DNA of 64,000 bases from Acinetobacter tjernbergiae DSM 14971 = CIP 107465 (GCF_000374425.1 NZ_KB894368.1:33505-97504), one strand, 5' to 3'; positions 46,332-55,945 are shown, numbered from the stretch's first letter. Numbers and translations: made by a program. The notes: a model not told the origin generated them from the letters alone.

Positions 46332-46604
46332 TTATTTTTGTTCCGTCCAACCTTCTGCTTTTTCAACACTTTCGTCATTGTTGAAGAATTTCTCACGTTG
46401 TTCTTCAAGAAACTTCTTCGCATCGGGTTCGAACACATTGAGACGTTTTTCATTAATCAATGTGGTTTGGTGTTTTAACCATTCTTGCCATGCTTGTTTT
46501 GAAACAGTTTCAAAGAACTCTTGACCTTTTGCCCCTGGAAATGGAGCAAAGTCTAAGCCCTCAAGTTCTTGTTTGTATTTACGGCAAAGTACTTGTCTAG
46601 TCAT
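46332..46604 (-). CDS. yggX: Probable Fe(2+)-trafficking / oxidative damage protection protein YggX
   Basis: A 90-residue protein, [24 protein letters not shown]..., with the conserved Cys7, the [29 protein letters not shown] block and the C-terminal helix. It protects iron-sulfur clusters and helps iron handling. ATG 46604 is chosen; a longer in-frame start at 46637 would run into the repeat element. It follows argH on the same strand. Confidence 0.92.
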   Translation of the reverse strand: MTRQVLCRKYKQELEGLDFAPFPGAKGQEFFETVSKQAWQEWLKHQTTLINEKRLNVFEPDAKKFLEEQREKFFNNDESVEKAEGWTEQK

Positions 46605-46619
46605 CACGACATCCAGTAA

Positions 46620-46655
46620 AAGTCCCTCTTTTATCAAGAGGGATTGAAGGAGATT
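46620..46655. repeat. Palindromic repeat, copy 4 (about 36 bp, single unit, between argH and yggX)
   Basis: AGTCCCTCTTTTATCAAGAGGGATTGAAGGAGATT: one hairpin (CCCTCTT / AAGAGGG) plus the family terminal motif GGAGATT. It is half of the larger copies. The argH stop codon TAA is read from the last bases of this unit. Confidence 0.7.
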
Positions 46656-48084
46656 AATATAGCTGTTCTAGGCGCGTGTGCGCACGTACAATTGCTGCTT
46701 CAACTTGTTTTGGTGACGTTCCACCGATGTGATCACGCGCGTTAACAGAAGCTTCTAAGGTGAGGGCTTTGTCAAATACATCTGCTGTGATCAAATCAGA
46801 GAACTGTTGTAGCTGTTCGAGTGTTAGTTCAGATAGATCTTTTTCTTCTGCGACACCTAACGCAACCGCTTTACCCACAATTTCATGTGCATCACGGAAA
46901 GCCACACCTTTTTTCACAAGATAATCTGCAAGGTCAGTTGCAGTTGAAAAACCACGTAATGCAGCTTCACGCATAATTTCAATATTTGGAACAAGGGCAG
47001 GCACCATGTCAGCGAATGCCATGAGTGAACCACGCACTGTATCAATCGCATCAAATAGCGGCTCTTTGTCTTCTTGGTTGTCTTTGTTATATGCTAGTGG
47101 TTGACCTTTCATGAGGGTCAATAAGCTGATTAAATCACCAAAAACACGACCTGATTTACCACGAACAAGTTCAGGAACATCTGGATTTTTCTTCTGTGGC
47201 ATGATTGAAGAGCCAGTACAGAAGCGATCAGGGATGTTCACAAATTTGAATTGTGCTGACGTCCATAAGATGAGCTCTTCTGACATACGTGATAAATGCA
47301 TCATGATCAGAGATGCTGCTGCATTAAACTCAATGGCAAAATCACGATCTGAAACAGCATCAAGAGAGTTTTCTGAAACAGCTTCGAAACCCAATAATTC
47401 TGCGGTATAAGCACGATCAATTGGATAGGTTGTTCCTGCCAATGCTGCTGAGCCTAATGGCATGCGGTTTACACGTTTGCGGCAATCTTGTAAGCGTTCA
47501 GTGTCACGTACTAACATTTCAAACCATGCTAACAAGTGATGACCAAAAGTCACAGGTTGAGCTGTTTGTAAATGGGTAAAGCCAGGCATAATGGTGTGGG
47601 TATTTTTACTTGCTAGACCCAATAAGCCTTTTTGCAGGCGTAATAACAAACCCAAGATGTCATCAATTTCGTCACGTAGATATAGGCGGATATCAGTCGC
47701 AACTTGGTCATTACGGCTACGGCCTGTATGTAATTTTTTACCTGTGATGCCAATCCGTTGAGTCAATCTTGACTCAATATTCATGTGTACATCTTCTAGG
47801 TCAATACGCCATTCAAAGTTGCCTGCTTCAATTTCAGCTTGAATCGTGCTTAGACCTTGGATAATGTCATCACGTTCAGCTTCAGTGAGAACGCCAACTT
47901 TAGCAAGCATAGTTGCATGTGCAATCGAACCTGCAATATCTTGTTTATAAAAACGTTGGTCAAATTGCACAGATGCGGTAAATTCTGCAACAAATGCATC
48001 TGTTGCTTCCGCGAAGCGACCGCCCCACATACCAGAGGTTTGGTTAGGGCTTGCTGAAGAAGAGGATTGAGAAGATGTGGTCAT
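46654..48084 (-). CDS. argH: Argininosuccinate lyase
   Basis: A 476-residue lyase of the fumarase/aspartase superfamily. A Ser-rich N-terminal tail precedes [14 protein letters not shown]. Active-site segments include [33 protein letters not shown] and the signature [12 protein letters not shown]. It performs the last step of arginine synthesis. It is divergent from algZ. A minus-strand extended -10 (TGCTATACT, 48116-48108) lies just upstream of its ATG. Confidence 0.96.
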   Translation of the reverse strand: MTTSSQSSSSASPNQTSGMWGGRFAEATDAFVAEFTASVQFDQRFYKQDIAGSIAHATMLAKVGVLTEAERDDIIQGLSTIQAEIEAGNFEWRIDLEDVHMNIESRLTQRIGITGKKLHTGRSRNDQVATDIRLYLRDEIDDILGLLLRLQKGLLGLASKNTHTIMPGFTHLQTAQPVTFGHHLLAWFEMLVRDTERLQDCRKRVNRMPLGSAALAGTTYPIDRAYTAELLGFEAVSENSLDAVSDRDFAIEFNAAASLIMMHLSRMSEELILWTSAQFKFVNIPDRFCTGSSIMPQKKNPDVPELVRGKSGRVFGDLISLLTLMKGQPLAYNKDNQEDKEPLFDAIDTVRGSLMAFADMVPALVPNIEIMREAALRGFSTATDLADYLVKKGVAFRDAHEIVGKAVALGVAEEKDLSELTLEQLQQFSDLITADVFDKALTLEASVNARDHIGGTSPKQVEAAIVRAHTRLEQLY

Positions 48085-48170
48085 GGCAGCTCAGTAAAAT
48101 AAAAAAGAGTATAGCAAATCCAAACGCAGTTGCTGAAATTCGACGCAAGAAGTTATCGCAAACTCGTCAA

Positions 48171-49217
48171 ATGAATTCATCAGGGTCCTATTTTTTTACG
48201 AAAATCGGGCAATGGCAACATTTATTGGAATTAATTGTTGCAAGCAATGTGTTGGCAATGGTGTTGGCACTAGCAGAAGCTCACTCATGGCAAGCATTAG
48301 ATAGTCTTCATGTTTTACAATATATGTTCTTTATCAACTGGGTAATTTTATCTTTTTCCGCTTTTGTTGACTATTTTCAAGAGTTTTTTGCCAAATTTAG
48401 TCAGAAAATGGCATTAATTTTAGGTTTTGTTTTACTTCAACTTATTGTTTTACTTACGACTTGTATCGTCAATATAATTCAATATTGGGCGACACGGTCA
48501 AACGATTTTTCTCACGATATCTTATTTCAAGGTGTGAGTTTGCATTTGAGTTATGGCATATTGTTGGGTGCATTCTGTTTGCGTTATTTATATATGCGTG
48601 AGCAATGGATGAATCAGCAATACAGTGAGCTGAATGCACGTATCCAAGCCATGCAGGCACGGATTCATCCGCATTTTCTATTTAATAGCTTAAATAGTGT
48701 GGTGAGTTTGATTGCGATTGATCCTGATAAAGCTGAAAATATGTTGATTAGTTTGTCACGTTTATTTCGAGCTAGTTTCCAAGAGCTGAAGTTGGTAACT
48801 TTGGCTGAAGAAATTGATTTATGTCAGCAATATTTAAGTATAGAAAAGATGCGCTTAGGTGAGCGTTTACAGGTAGAATGGAATATACAAGCAACGCCTA
48901 TAGAATTAAAACGGGTCACAATCCCATTATTAACATTGCAACCTTTGTTAGAGAATAGTATTTTTCATGGGGTAGAAAAAGTTTTGCAACCTTCAACTAT
49001 TAGTGTATTGGTTGAAATATTGCAAAATCAAGTCAGTATAGTCATTACTAACCCTTATTCTCACGATACAATAAAATCGAAAAAGGGAAATGGAATTGCG
49101 ATAGAAAATGTGGAACAGCGTTTAAGAGCTTATTATGGGCGTACGGTGAAGTTTCAGGTTTATGGGGGAGGGGCTTTATATACGACCGTGGTAAGTTATC
49201 ACTATCGAGTAAAATAA
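48171..49217 (+). CDS. algZ: Membrane sensor kinase AlgZ/FimS type (LytS-like)
   Basis: A 348-residue histidine kinase with four membrane helices (about residues 20-140), then a His_kinase domain with ARIHPHFLFNSLNSVVSLI and a HATPase domain with PLLENSIFHGVEK and GNGIAIENVEQRL. The start is uncertain. ATG 48171 aligns with AlgZ N-termini and leaves room for the argH promoter. An in-frame ATG at 48075 would make the divergent genes overlap. It pairs with the downstream LytTR regulator; order argH-algZ-algR-hemC is conserved with Pseudomonas. Confidence 0.85.
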   Translation: MNSSGSYFFTKIGQWQHLLELIVASNVLAMVLALAEAHSWQALDSLHVLQYMFFINWVILSFSAFVDYFQEFFAKFSQKMALILGFVLLQLIVLLTTCIVNIIQYWATRSNDFSHDILFQGVSLHLSYGILLGAFCLRYLYMREQWMNQQYSELNARIQAMQARIHPHFLFNSLNSVVSLIAIDPDKAENMLISLSRLFRASFQELKLVTLAEEIDLCQQYLSIEKMRLGERLQVEWNIQATPIELKRVTIPLLTLQPLLENSIFHGVEKVLQPSTISVLVEILQNQVSIVITNPYSHDTIKSKKGNGIAIENVEQRLRAYYGRTVKFQVYGGGALYTTVVSYHYRVK

Positions 49218-49274
49218 TAAGTTAAGTTAACCATAAAAATGATGGATGCAGTTAACGGTGACAAGGAGGAGAGG

Positions 49275-50015
49275 ATGAAAGTTCTGATTGCTGATGATGA
49301 ACCTCTCGCAGTAGAGCGTTTGTCACGTTTAGTGACCCAAATGGGACATGAGGTGATCGCTACGGCACATCATGGGCAAGATGTGTTAAACCATATTGAA
49401 AACGATTCGCCCGATGTCGTTTTATTAGATATTCAAATGCCAGGGATGAATGGTTTGGAATGTGCTGAGCAGATCAGCCATTTTAATCCGCGTCCTGCAA
49501 TTATTTTTTGTACGGCATATGATCAACATGCACTGGAAGCATTTAAATTTCAAGCACAGGGATATTTGCTTAAGCCTATTGCACAACAAGATTTACAACA
49601 GGTGTTCAATAGTCTAACGCAACTTACACAAGCACAAATGACTGGTTTACAACAACAAGACGATATGTACGATACGAAGACTCAACGCCATCAGATTGCT
49701 GCGAAGACTTATCGCGGGGTCGAACTGATTCCTATAGAGAACATTTATTATTTTCTAGCAGATCAGAAATATGTCACTGTTCGACACAAAAATGGCAGTG
49801 TTCTGATTGATGAAACATTGAAAGATTTGGAGTTTGAATTCTCGGATCGCTTTATTCGAATCCATCGTAATGCATTAGTTTCTCTTGATTATTTGGAAGG
49901 GCTAGAATTAATTGCGGCGGGACAGTATCAAGTGCGATTACGTGAACTTGATGAACGTTTATCTGTGAGTCGCCGTCATTTGCCAAGTTTAAGAGAATGT
50001 ATGCATCAATTATAA
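49275..50015 (+). CDS. algR: LytTR-type response regulator AlgR
   Basis: A 246-residue regulator. The receiver domain (MKVLIADDEPLAVERLSRLV; phospho-Asp in VVLLDIQMPGMNG) precedes a Gln-rich linker and a LytTR DNA-binding domain (GVELIPIENIYYFLADQKYVTVRHKNG ... RFIRIHRNALVSLDYLEGL). ATG 49275 directly follows AAGGAGGAGAGG. In Pseudomonas AlgR controls alginate, pili and virulence; its regulon here is unknown. Confidence 0.9.
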   Translation: MKVLIADDEPLAVERLSRLVTQMGHEVIATAHHGQDVLNHIENDSPDVVLLDIQMPGMNGLECAEQISHFNPRPAIIFCTAYDQHALEAFKFQAQGYLLKPIAQQDLQQVFNSLTQLTQAQMTGLQQQDDMYDTKTQRHQIAAKTYRGVELIPIENIYYFLADQKYVTVRHKNGSVLIDETLKDLEFEFSDRFIRIHRNALVSLDYLEGLELIAAGQYQVRLRELDERLSVSRRHLPSLRECMHQL

Positions 50016-50027
50016 ATGCCGTATTTT

Positions 50028-50046
50028 AGTGAGATGAATGCTCACT
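50028..50046 (+). terminator. Possible weak terminator after algR
   Basis: Hairpin AGTGAG ATGAATG CTCACT followed by TTATGATTTTTT. Confidence 0.45.
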
Positions 50047-50074
50047 TTATGATTTTTTACTTGCAATTTTAGGC

Positions 50075-50121
50075 GATCAAGTTAAGTTTGGAACAATTGC
50101 TTTGATCAATACTTAACTTGA
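50075..50121 (+). repeat. Competing inverted repeats in the hemC leader
   Basis: TCAAGTTAAGT (50077-50087) is the perfect reverse complement of ACTTAACTTGA (50111-50121), which ends five bases before the hemC ATG. A second pairing GATCAA (50076 region) / TTGATC (50102-50107) would use part of the same left arm, so the two pairings exclude each other. No ordinary Shine-Dalgarno is present before hemC. Confidence 0.5.
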
Positions 50122-50125
50122 ATTT

Positions 50126-51046
50126 ATGAAAACCTTAAAAATTGCGACTCGACAAAGCCCTTTGGCCCTTTGGCAAGCGGAGCATATTCGCGCTCGCTTA
50201 AACGCGCTTTATCCAGATTTAACGGTTGAATTGGTGAAGTTTGTGACCCAAGGTGACAAAATTCTCGATACGCCATTAGCAAAAATTGGTGGCAAAGGCT
50301 TATTTGTAAAAGAATTAGAAGCAGCCTTGTTAGATGGTCGTGCTGATCTGGCGGTGCATTCTATGAAAGATGTACCTATGCACTTACCTGAAGGTTTAAC
50401 ACTCGCGGTGATTTGTGAGCGTGAAGATCCTTTAGATGCATTTGTTTCGAATCATTACCTGCATTTTGATGAGCTACCTCTCGGTGCAAAAGTGGGGACA
50501 TCAAGTTTGCGTCGTAAATGTCAGATTTTACAATTACGTCCAGATTTAGAAATTGTAGATTTACGCGGTAATGTTGGAACGCGCTTATCTAAATTGGATG
50601 ATGGTTTATATGATGCCATTATTTTGGCAAGTGCAGGTTTAAAACGTTTAGGTCTAGCGGATCGTATTCGTCATTGTTTAGCACCAATCATGAGTTTGCC
50701 TGCGGTAGGGCAAGGGGCGTTAGGGTTGGAGTGTCGTTCAGATGATGCTGAACTATTAAAGTTAATTGCCCCACTTCAACATGAAGAAACATCAATTTGT
50801 GTTCGTGCTGAACGCGCATTTAATGCCTATTTGGAAGGTGGCTGCCAAGTTCCTATTGCTGGATATGCAACGTTGCTGAATGATGATCAACTACAGATTG
50901 AAGGGCGAGTAGGGAGTGTAGATGGTCAGACGTTGCTTAAAGAACAGCTTGTCGGTGAGATCGCACATGCTGAGCAATTGGGTGAACAACTTGCGCAACG
51001 TTTATTGGCGCAAGGCGCTGGTGAACTTTTAAAAGCGTTGCATTGA
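50126..51046 (+). CDS. hemC: Hydroxymethylbilane synthase (porphobilinogen deaminase)
   Basis: A 306-residue enzyme, [21 protein letters not shown]..., with [42 protein letters not shown] and the dipyrromethane-cofactor Cys in [11 protein letters not shown]. It polymerises four porphobilinogens in heme synthesis. First of a tight hemC-hemD-hemX-hemY run; the stop overlaps the hemD start (TGATG). Confidence 0.96.
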   Translation: MKTLKIATRQSPLALWQAEHIRARLNALYPDLTVELVKFVTQGDKILDTPLAKIGGKGLFVKELEAALLDGRADLAVHSMKDVPMHLPEGLTLAVICEREDPLDAFVSNHYLHFDELPLGAKVGTSSLRRKCQILQLRPDLEIVDLRGNVGTRLSKLDDGLYDAIILASAGLKRLGLADRIRHCLAPIMSLPAVGQGALGLECRSDDAELLKLIAPLQHEETSICVRAERAFNAYLEGGCQVPIAGYATLLNDDQLQIEGRVGSVDGQTLLKEQLVGEIAHAEQLGEQLAQRLLAQGAGELLKALH

Positions 51047-51822
51047 TGCTTTTTATTAATACCCGCCCTGAAGATCGTGCTTCTACCTTAACGCAAGCGT
51101 TACAAGAAGTGGGTTATCAGGTTGAGACTTTGCCATTGTTGGAATTGGTCGCTGAACCTTTTTTGGAATCTTTACAGCAGTTATATCAACAGCTTGAGCA
51201 GGTTCAAGTCATCGTTGTTGTCAGTCCGACTGCTGTTGAGGTGGGTATGAATTATCTACAACAAGCGGGTATTTCATTGGATCAGCTTAAACATGTTCAA
51301 TGGATTGCTGTGGGGCAGGCAACCGCTCAAGCCTTAGCAAAGTTGAATGTTGTAAGCCATGTGCCTGAAGTTGAAAGTTCGGAAGGGATGTTGGATCTTC
51401 CGATTTTAAAACAGCAGCAACACTTAAAGAAAATCGCATTTTGGCGTGGTTTTGGGGGGCGACAATTCATGATGCAGCAATTGCAGCATCAGGGTGTCGA
51501 AATCTTGAATTTTGTGCTCTATTCTCGCCAGTGCCCAAAACAGAGTGCGATCATATTTCCTGAAATATTAAAAAAAATAAGCTTAAACCATCCAGCCGCA
51601 GTGTTGATCAGTAGTGAAGCGAGCTGGAATCATTGGCAGCAACTTTGTGCTCAAAGTGAGGTGGATTCTGAATGTGTATATCTCGTTTTGGGTGGGCGGT
51701 TGGCGCAAATATTAAAAAATGCACAGATGCAAACAAGTAAAGTAATTAACATTATTCAGCTTGATAATTTATCTGTATCAGAGATTATTCAACGTGTGGA
51801 TGCTTGGCAAGGAAAGGTATGA
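51046..51822 (+). CDS. hemD: Uroporphyrinogen-III synthase
   Basis: A 258-residue HemD with the expected two-domain Rossmann-like layout and weak conservation typical of the family (LFINTRPEDRASTLTQAL, VVVSPTAVEVGMNYL, AVGQATAQAL, KIAFWRGFGGRQFM). It closes the tetrapyrrole ring. ATG 51046 overlaps the hemC stop; it overlaps hemX by 4 bases. Confidence 0.88.
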   Translation: MLFINTRPEDRASTLTQALQEVGYQVETLPLLELVAEPFLESLQQLYQQLEQVQVIVVVSPTAVEVGMNYLQQAGISLDQLKHVQWIAVGQATAQALAKLNVVSHVPEVESSEGMLDLPILKQQQHLKKIAFWRGFGGRQFMMQQLQHQGVEILNFVLYSRQCPKQSAIIFPEILKKISLNHPAAVLISSEASWNHWQQLCAQSEVDSECVYLVLGGRLAQILKNAQMQTSKVINIIQLDNLSVSEIIQRVDAWQGKV

Positions 51823-52649
51823 GAAAAATTGTTTATTTGATCTTATTGCTGAGTTTATTGTGGTTAGCCAAACTCAGTTATGATGTTGCACAATATTCTC
51901 AAATCGTTCCTCAACTTCAGCAACAGCTTGCCAAAACAGAGCAACGTTATACCTTATTGAATGATCAATTTGTCGCAGTACAGCGCCAATTAAAGGATGG
52001 CACTATTGCTGATGCTTCAGAATCGAAAACAAGTCCACCAACAATTGTTACAGGTATAGCACCTGTTATTTTAATTAAACAGCAATTACAGCTGGTTCAG
52101 TTTTCATTGGATCAACAGCAATTTATTTATGCACTTGATCATTTGAATCAAGTACAGCAGCAGCTTGCTCAATATACAGTATCGCCTGCGCTAGAGCGTA
52201 GTTTGATGAAAGCAATTGAACAAGATAAGCATGCGATTCAGCATTATGTGCTTGTGCAAACACAGCAACAGCAACAACTCGATACTTTATTGCAGCAGCT
52301 TGATCAGAAGCTTATACAGGAAATTAAAACCCCAAATCTTAAAACTCAAAAAGCAGAAAGTAATGCATGGTGGCATTGGTTTAGACTGGAAAAAATTCAG
52401 CCGATGCAGCCAGATTTAATCAATCGTCACCTTATTTTAAAAGAAGCGCAATTACGATTGCTCCTTGCCTCACAAGCACTGCATCAAGGTCAGGTTTCGG
52501 AATATCGAAAATCGATTCAAGAGGTGATGCAGTTATTGACACAGTTACCTGATCAAAATAGTCAGGCGATCAAGCAGCGTCTAGAAAAGATTTTAAATCT
52601 TCCTGTTGTACCAACACCGAAATTAACCACACTGGGTCTGTTGGGATAA
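51819..52649 (+). CDS. hemX: HemX-like membrane protein
   Basis: A 276-residue protein with one N-terminal membrane helix (MRKIVYLILLLSLLWLAKLSYDVA), then a Gln-rich coiled coil and helical periplasmic-type domain (LIKQQLQLVQFSLDQQQFIYALDHLNQVQ). Matches HemX by position and architecture; its biochemical role is unresolved and the methyltransferase label sometimes attached is not supported by any motif here. ATG 51819 overlaps the hemD stop. Confidence 0.8.
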   Translation: MRKIVYLILLLSLLWLAKLSYDVAQYSQIVPQLQQQLAKTEQRYTLLNDQFVAVQRQLKDGTIADASESKTSPPTIVTGIAPVILIKQQLQLVQFSLDQQQFIYALDHLNQVQQQLAQYTVSPALERSLMKAIEQDKHAIQHYVLVQTQQQQQLDTLLQQLDQKLIQEIKTPNLKTQKAESNAWWHWFRLEKIQPMQPDLINRHLILKEAQLRLLLASQALHQGQVSEYRKSIQEVMQLLTQLPDQNSQAIKQRLEKILNLPVVPTPKLTTLGLLG

Positions 52650-52656
52650 TGAAGTT

Positions 52657-53850
52657 ATGAAACAACTCGTATTGGTTTATTTGTTACTCAGTTTATTATT
52701 TTTCGCATTGTTTGCCATGTTGAGCTATGGCTATGGCAATGGTTATGTTTACATCTATTGGAGAGACTGGCAGTTTCAAAGTAGTTTGTGGGGGTTAATC
52801 GCACTCTTTATTGTGATTAGTTTATTTGCACAACTGTTATGGTTCTCTAGTCGACGCTATTTTGCGCGTGAGCAACGTAAAAAAGAAACGGTTTTTCAAT
52901 TCCAAGACCTACATCCTTATGAGCAACTCGGTATTGTTTGGTTGCTTGATGCTGCAAAAGAACAACAAGTATTTATTGAGCGAGTTTTTACTCAATCGGG
53001 TTTATTAAGTCATATTGTTGCTGCGCAATTTGACTATAAAAATGGTGATTATGATGTTGCCTTGCAGACACTCGAAAAATCAGCTCCAATGGCATTTGAA
53101 CTTGCAGAGCTACAACGCATTAATATCTTTTTGGAACAACATGAGGCAGAAAAAGCCTTAACACATCTAGAATTCTTGGCACAACACCAGCTTTCCCCTT
53201 GGTTGAGCGAGATTGAAACCGCCTATCAACAGCGTATTACGGTTCTGTGGGGAAAGCTTGCGCTACAGAAACCGTGGTTATTTCTACAATCCATTCAGCA
53301 TGGTTTGCTGAGTGCAGAGCATCGGGATCTCTGGTTACAGCAGTTATTAATACATTTTGACCAAGCTTCGGTCGATGATTTGGCTGCTCTACAGCAACGC
53401 TATATCGCATTGCAAAGTGAAATACAAACACGCCCTTATAGTAGTAAGGTACTGTGGCTGAAACTATTGGCCCGTATGCCTGAAATGAGTCTGCAACACG
53501 AAGATTTAGCACTACATTTGCTTCAAGAACATTTTGATCCAGAAGTGTTTTATTTGTGGTTTCAGCAGCAATTGTTAAAGCAAATTCCAGATTATGCCTA
53601 TGTTGAACAGCGAATTATGCAACTTGAGCAACGCTATACCAGTGTTCCGATGCTGACTTTTGCGAAGTGGCATGTTTATGTAGCTACTTTACGTTCAGAT
53701 GAGGCTAGGCAGCTATTAACTCTATATCCAGATAATATTTTGATGAGTTATTTGCGGATTAAATCGACGCTTGGAGATAATCCTGATTTAATCAGACAGT
53801 TGAATTTAATATTTGAAAATGATGTTAATTTTCTTAACTTTAAGATATGA
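52657..53850 (+). CDS. hemY: HemY-like protein (TPR-containing membrane protein)
   Basis: A 397-residue protein with two N-terminal membrane helices (about 1-65) separated by a short loop containing YGYGNGYVYIYWRDWQFQSSL, then a helical TPR-like region. This is the gammaproteobacterial HemY of the hemCDXY cluster, not the Bacillus protoporphyrinogen oxidase of the same name. Role in heme homeostasis is inferred from context. Confidence 0.82.
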   Translation: MKQLVLVYLLLSLLFFALFAMLSYGYGNGYVYIYWRDWQFQSSLWGLIALFIVISLFAQLLWFSSRRYFAREQRKKETVFQFQDLHPYEQLGIVWLLDAAKEQQVFIERVFTQSGLLSHIVAAQFDYKNGDYDVALQTLEKSAPMAFELAELQRINIFLEQHEAEKALTHLEFLAQHQLSPWLSEIETAYQQRITVLWGKLALQKPWLFLQSIQHGLLSAEHRDLWLQQLLIHFDQASVDDLAALQQRYIALQSEIQTRPYSSKVLWLKLLARMPEMSLQHEDLALHLLQEHFDPEVFYLWFQQQLLKQIPDYAYVEQRIMQLEQRYTSVPMLTFAKWHVYVATLRSDEARQLLTLYPDNILMSYLRIKSTLGDNPDLIRQLNLIFENDVNFLNFKI

Positions 53851-53857
53851 GTGAAAT

Positions 53858-54295
53858 ATGAAAGAACTGTCTGTCTATCCTGTTATTCATCAGCAAACTG
53901 TTGCTTGGGGAGATATGGATGCTTTTGGGCATGTAAATAATGTGCAGTATTATCGATATATTGAAAGCGCACGAATTGCTTATTTAATGGCGTTAAATAT
54001 ATTTGATCAAGATATACTGACTGTAGTTGCTTCTAGCCAATGTAAATATTTAAGTCCCGTATTCTATCCTGATGTGTTGCATGTTGGTGCGCGGATTGAA
54101 GAGTTGCGAAATAGCGCTTTTCGTATGCATTATGTTTTATGGAGTGAGGCACAAAACCAGATGGTTGCTGTAGGTGAGGCGGTGATGGTTTGTGTTGATA
54201 AAGTGACATCAAAAAAGCAGATGATTCCAGAATTAGTTCGACTGAATATTATTCAACTTGAACAAAGTGTTGGGCATAATCCAATATTTAAATAA
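53858..54295 (+). CDS. Acyl-CoA thioesterase, 4HBT hotdog fold
   Basis: A 145-residue single hotdog-domain protein with the 4HBT/YbgC-type active-site segment WGDMDAFGHVNNVQYYRYIESAR (catalytic Asp and HVNN). It hydrolyses acyl-CoA thioesters in the cytoplasm; substrate unknown. It follows hemY by seven bases, so it is probably the last gene of the hem operon. Confidence 0.85.
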   Translation: MKELSVYPVIHQQTVAWGDMDAFGHVNNVQYYRYIESARIAYLMALNIFDQDILTVVASSQCKYLSPVFYPDVLHVGARIEELRNSAFRMHYVLWSEAQNQMVAVGEAVMVCVDKVTSKKQMIPELVRLNIIQLEQSVGHNPIFK

Positions 54296-54696
54296 TAATT
54301 TATTATAAAGACTATTATGTCTATTTTAATTCATTAAAGGCTTGGTTTTATATAATTGGCTTTCTTATTTAAGGATTAATTCCAAAATAAGATAAGCTTT
54401 TTATATGAAACTTATTGTCATAAAACCATCAAAAATTAAGAAAAAATTAATATTGATAAGATTTGGTAAGAACTGTTTTTTATAATCGAATTGAAATTAA
54501 ATAGAGCTTGATTGGTCAAATAATGCTGATGTTTTTTGTTTTATTGTAAATATAAGATGATTTATGGTTATATTGTGATTAAGTTGACTAATTTAATATT
54601 GATTATTTAATTGTATATAAATTAATATGGAATTGAATTTTTGAATTCATTTTTTATTTTGAGTGATATATTTCTTTTTGAGTTGGAGTGGTTCTC
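54296..54696. other. A/T-rich upstream region of hns
   Basis: About 400 bases with no gene and repeated A- and T-runs, more A/T-rich than most of the window. It should carry the hns promoter. Its composition fits H-NS autoregulation, but no specific site can be pointed out. Confidence 0.5.
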
Positions 54697-55023
54697 ATGA
54701 AACCAGATATTAGTGATTTATCTGTAGAAGATTTAAAACGTTTACAGGTAGAAGCAGAAGCTTTAATTTTAAGTAAAAAAGATCAAGCAATTGAAGATGC
54801 TTATAATCAAATTATTGCGATTGCTGAAGCCGTTGGTTTTAGCGTTGAAGAATTATTAGAGTTGGGCGAACAAAAGCGTAAGAAAACTACACGCAAAGCA
54901 GTCGAGCCACGCTATCGTAATAAAAACAACACTGAAGAAACTTGGACTGGTCGTGGTAAGCAACCACGTTGGTTAGTTGCTGAATTAGAGAAAGGCGCAA
55001 AACTTGAAGATTTCTTAATCTAA
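54697..55023 (+). CDS. hns: H-NS family nucleoid protein
   Basis: A 108-residue protein. The N-terminal helical oligomerisation region (MKPDISDLSVEDLKRLQVEAEALIL...) is followed by a basic linker (KRKKTTRKAVEPRYRNKNN) and a C-terminal DNA-binding domain (TWTGRGKQPRWLVAELEKGAKLEDFLI; AT-hook-like GRGKQPRW). It silences A/T-rich DNA. ATG 54697 follows GGAG at eight bases. It has its own terminator, thus monocistronic. Confidence 0.93.
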   Translation: MKPDISDLSVEDLKRLQVEAEALILSKKDQAIEDAYNQIIAIAEAVGFSVEELLELGEQKRKKTTRKAVEPRYRNKNNTEETWTGRGKQPRWLVAELEKGAKLEDFLI

Positions 55024-55078
55024 ACAAGTTTTAGCAGTCATCGTTTTGTCATACGATGATTTTATGCTTAATCAAAAG

Positions 55079-55104
55079 CCAAGCTTAAAAAGCTTGGTTT
55101 TTTT
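55079..55104 (+). terminator. Rho-independent terminator of hns
   Basis: Hairpin CCAAGCTT AAA AAGCTTGG followed by a seven-base T-run. Confidence 0.9.
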
Positions 55105-55201
55105 ATATGAGAGAATTGGCGATGTTGAAAAAGTATGCATAATGTCATTGAGGGGCGAGTGTCTCGAAAAGGATGATATTTTGCATGTTGGTAAGGGTGG
55201 G

Positions 55202-55945
55202 ATGAAGAAAAAAACCAAGCAATGGAAATGGTGGGTTTTCGCCATTTTTGCATTTTTAATTTTTATTATTTTACAAATTCCAGCAACATGGTTAATTGCG
55301 AAATTTTCAAAAGATAATCAAATATTACATAATGTCAGCGGCAACATTTGGCAAGGGCAAGCGGATTGGCAAAAGGGTCAATTACGTGGTTCCGTGCATT
55401 GGAAAACTCGTCCTTTAGATTTGCTCTTGTTGAGACTGGGTGCAAACCTTGAGATTCATAGTGGTAATACACAATTTAGTGGTGTAATGGGCTATGGTTT
55501 AGGGCAAAAAATTCTGATCAAAGATCTACAAGGTGAAATTTCTCCTGAGACCTTAAAATATTTTGCCAATTGGCAGTGGCCTGAAAATGCTATTCAACTC
55601 AAAAATGTGCAATTCAACTATCAAAAAGAAAAAGGATTTACTGCCGCAGAAGGGCAATTGCATTGGGGTGGAGGCGAGTTGAATTATACTTTTGGTCAAC
55701 GTCAAGATCGTATGAATATGCCTTCTTTAATTGCAGAAATGAAAGATGAGAATGGGCAATTACAAATAGATGTTCGTGATCAACGTAGCCAAAAAATGGC
55801 AAATCTCAGTTTAGATGCAAATCTAATGCTTGATGTTCAATTGACACAACGAATGTTACTCAATGTTCCATCTTATCAAGGGAAAGCGGGGCTAGATACG
55901 TATGTAATTAGTTCACGTCAACCGTTGTTGCAAGGTGGTTTTTAA
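55202..55945 (+). CDS. gspN: Type II secretion system protein N
   Basis: A 247-residue bitopic inner-membrane protein. One N-terminal helix (WWVFAIFAFLIFIILQIPATWLIA) is followed by a periplasmic beta-rich domain with the GspN-type pattern NVSGNIWQGQADWQKGQLRGSVHWKTRPLDLLL. ATG 55202 after GGTAAGGGTGGG is preferred; the longer frame would start inside the hns terminator region. First of the gspN-gspC-gspD operon, overlapping gspC by one base. Confidence 0.87.
   Translation: MKKKTKQWKWWVFAIFAFLIFIILQIPATWLIAKFSKDNQILHNVSGNIWQGQADWQKGQLRGSVHWKTRPLDLLLLRLGANLEIHSGNTQFSGVMGYGLGQKILIKDLQGEISPETLKYFANWQWPENAIQLKNVQFNYQKEKGFTAAEGQLHWGGGELNYTFGQRQDRMNMPSLIAEMKDENGQLQIDVRDQRSQKMANLSLDANLMLDVQLTQRMLLNVPSYQGKAGLDTYVISSRQPLLQGGF

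Noticed and set aside
46190..46453. Minus-strand 87-residue open frame overlapping the end of yggX
   Set aside because: It reads another frame of yggX and runs through its terminator hairpin; no recognisable protein features.
48051..48170. Longest possible algZ start (TTG 48051)
   Set aside because: It would lie inside argH and lacks a better ribosome site than the internal ATGs; the extension is not like AlgZ N-termini.
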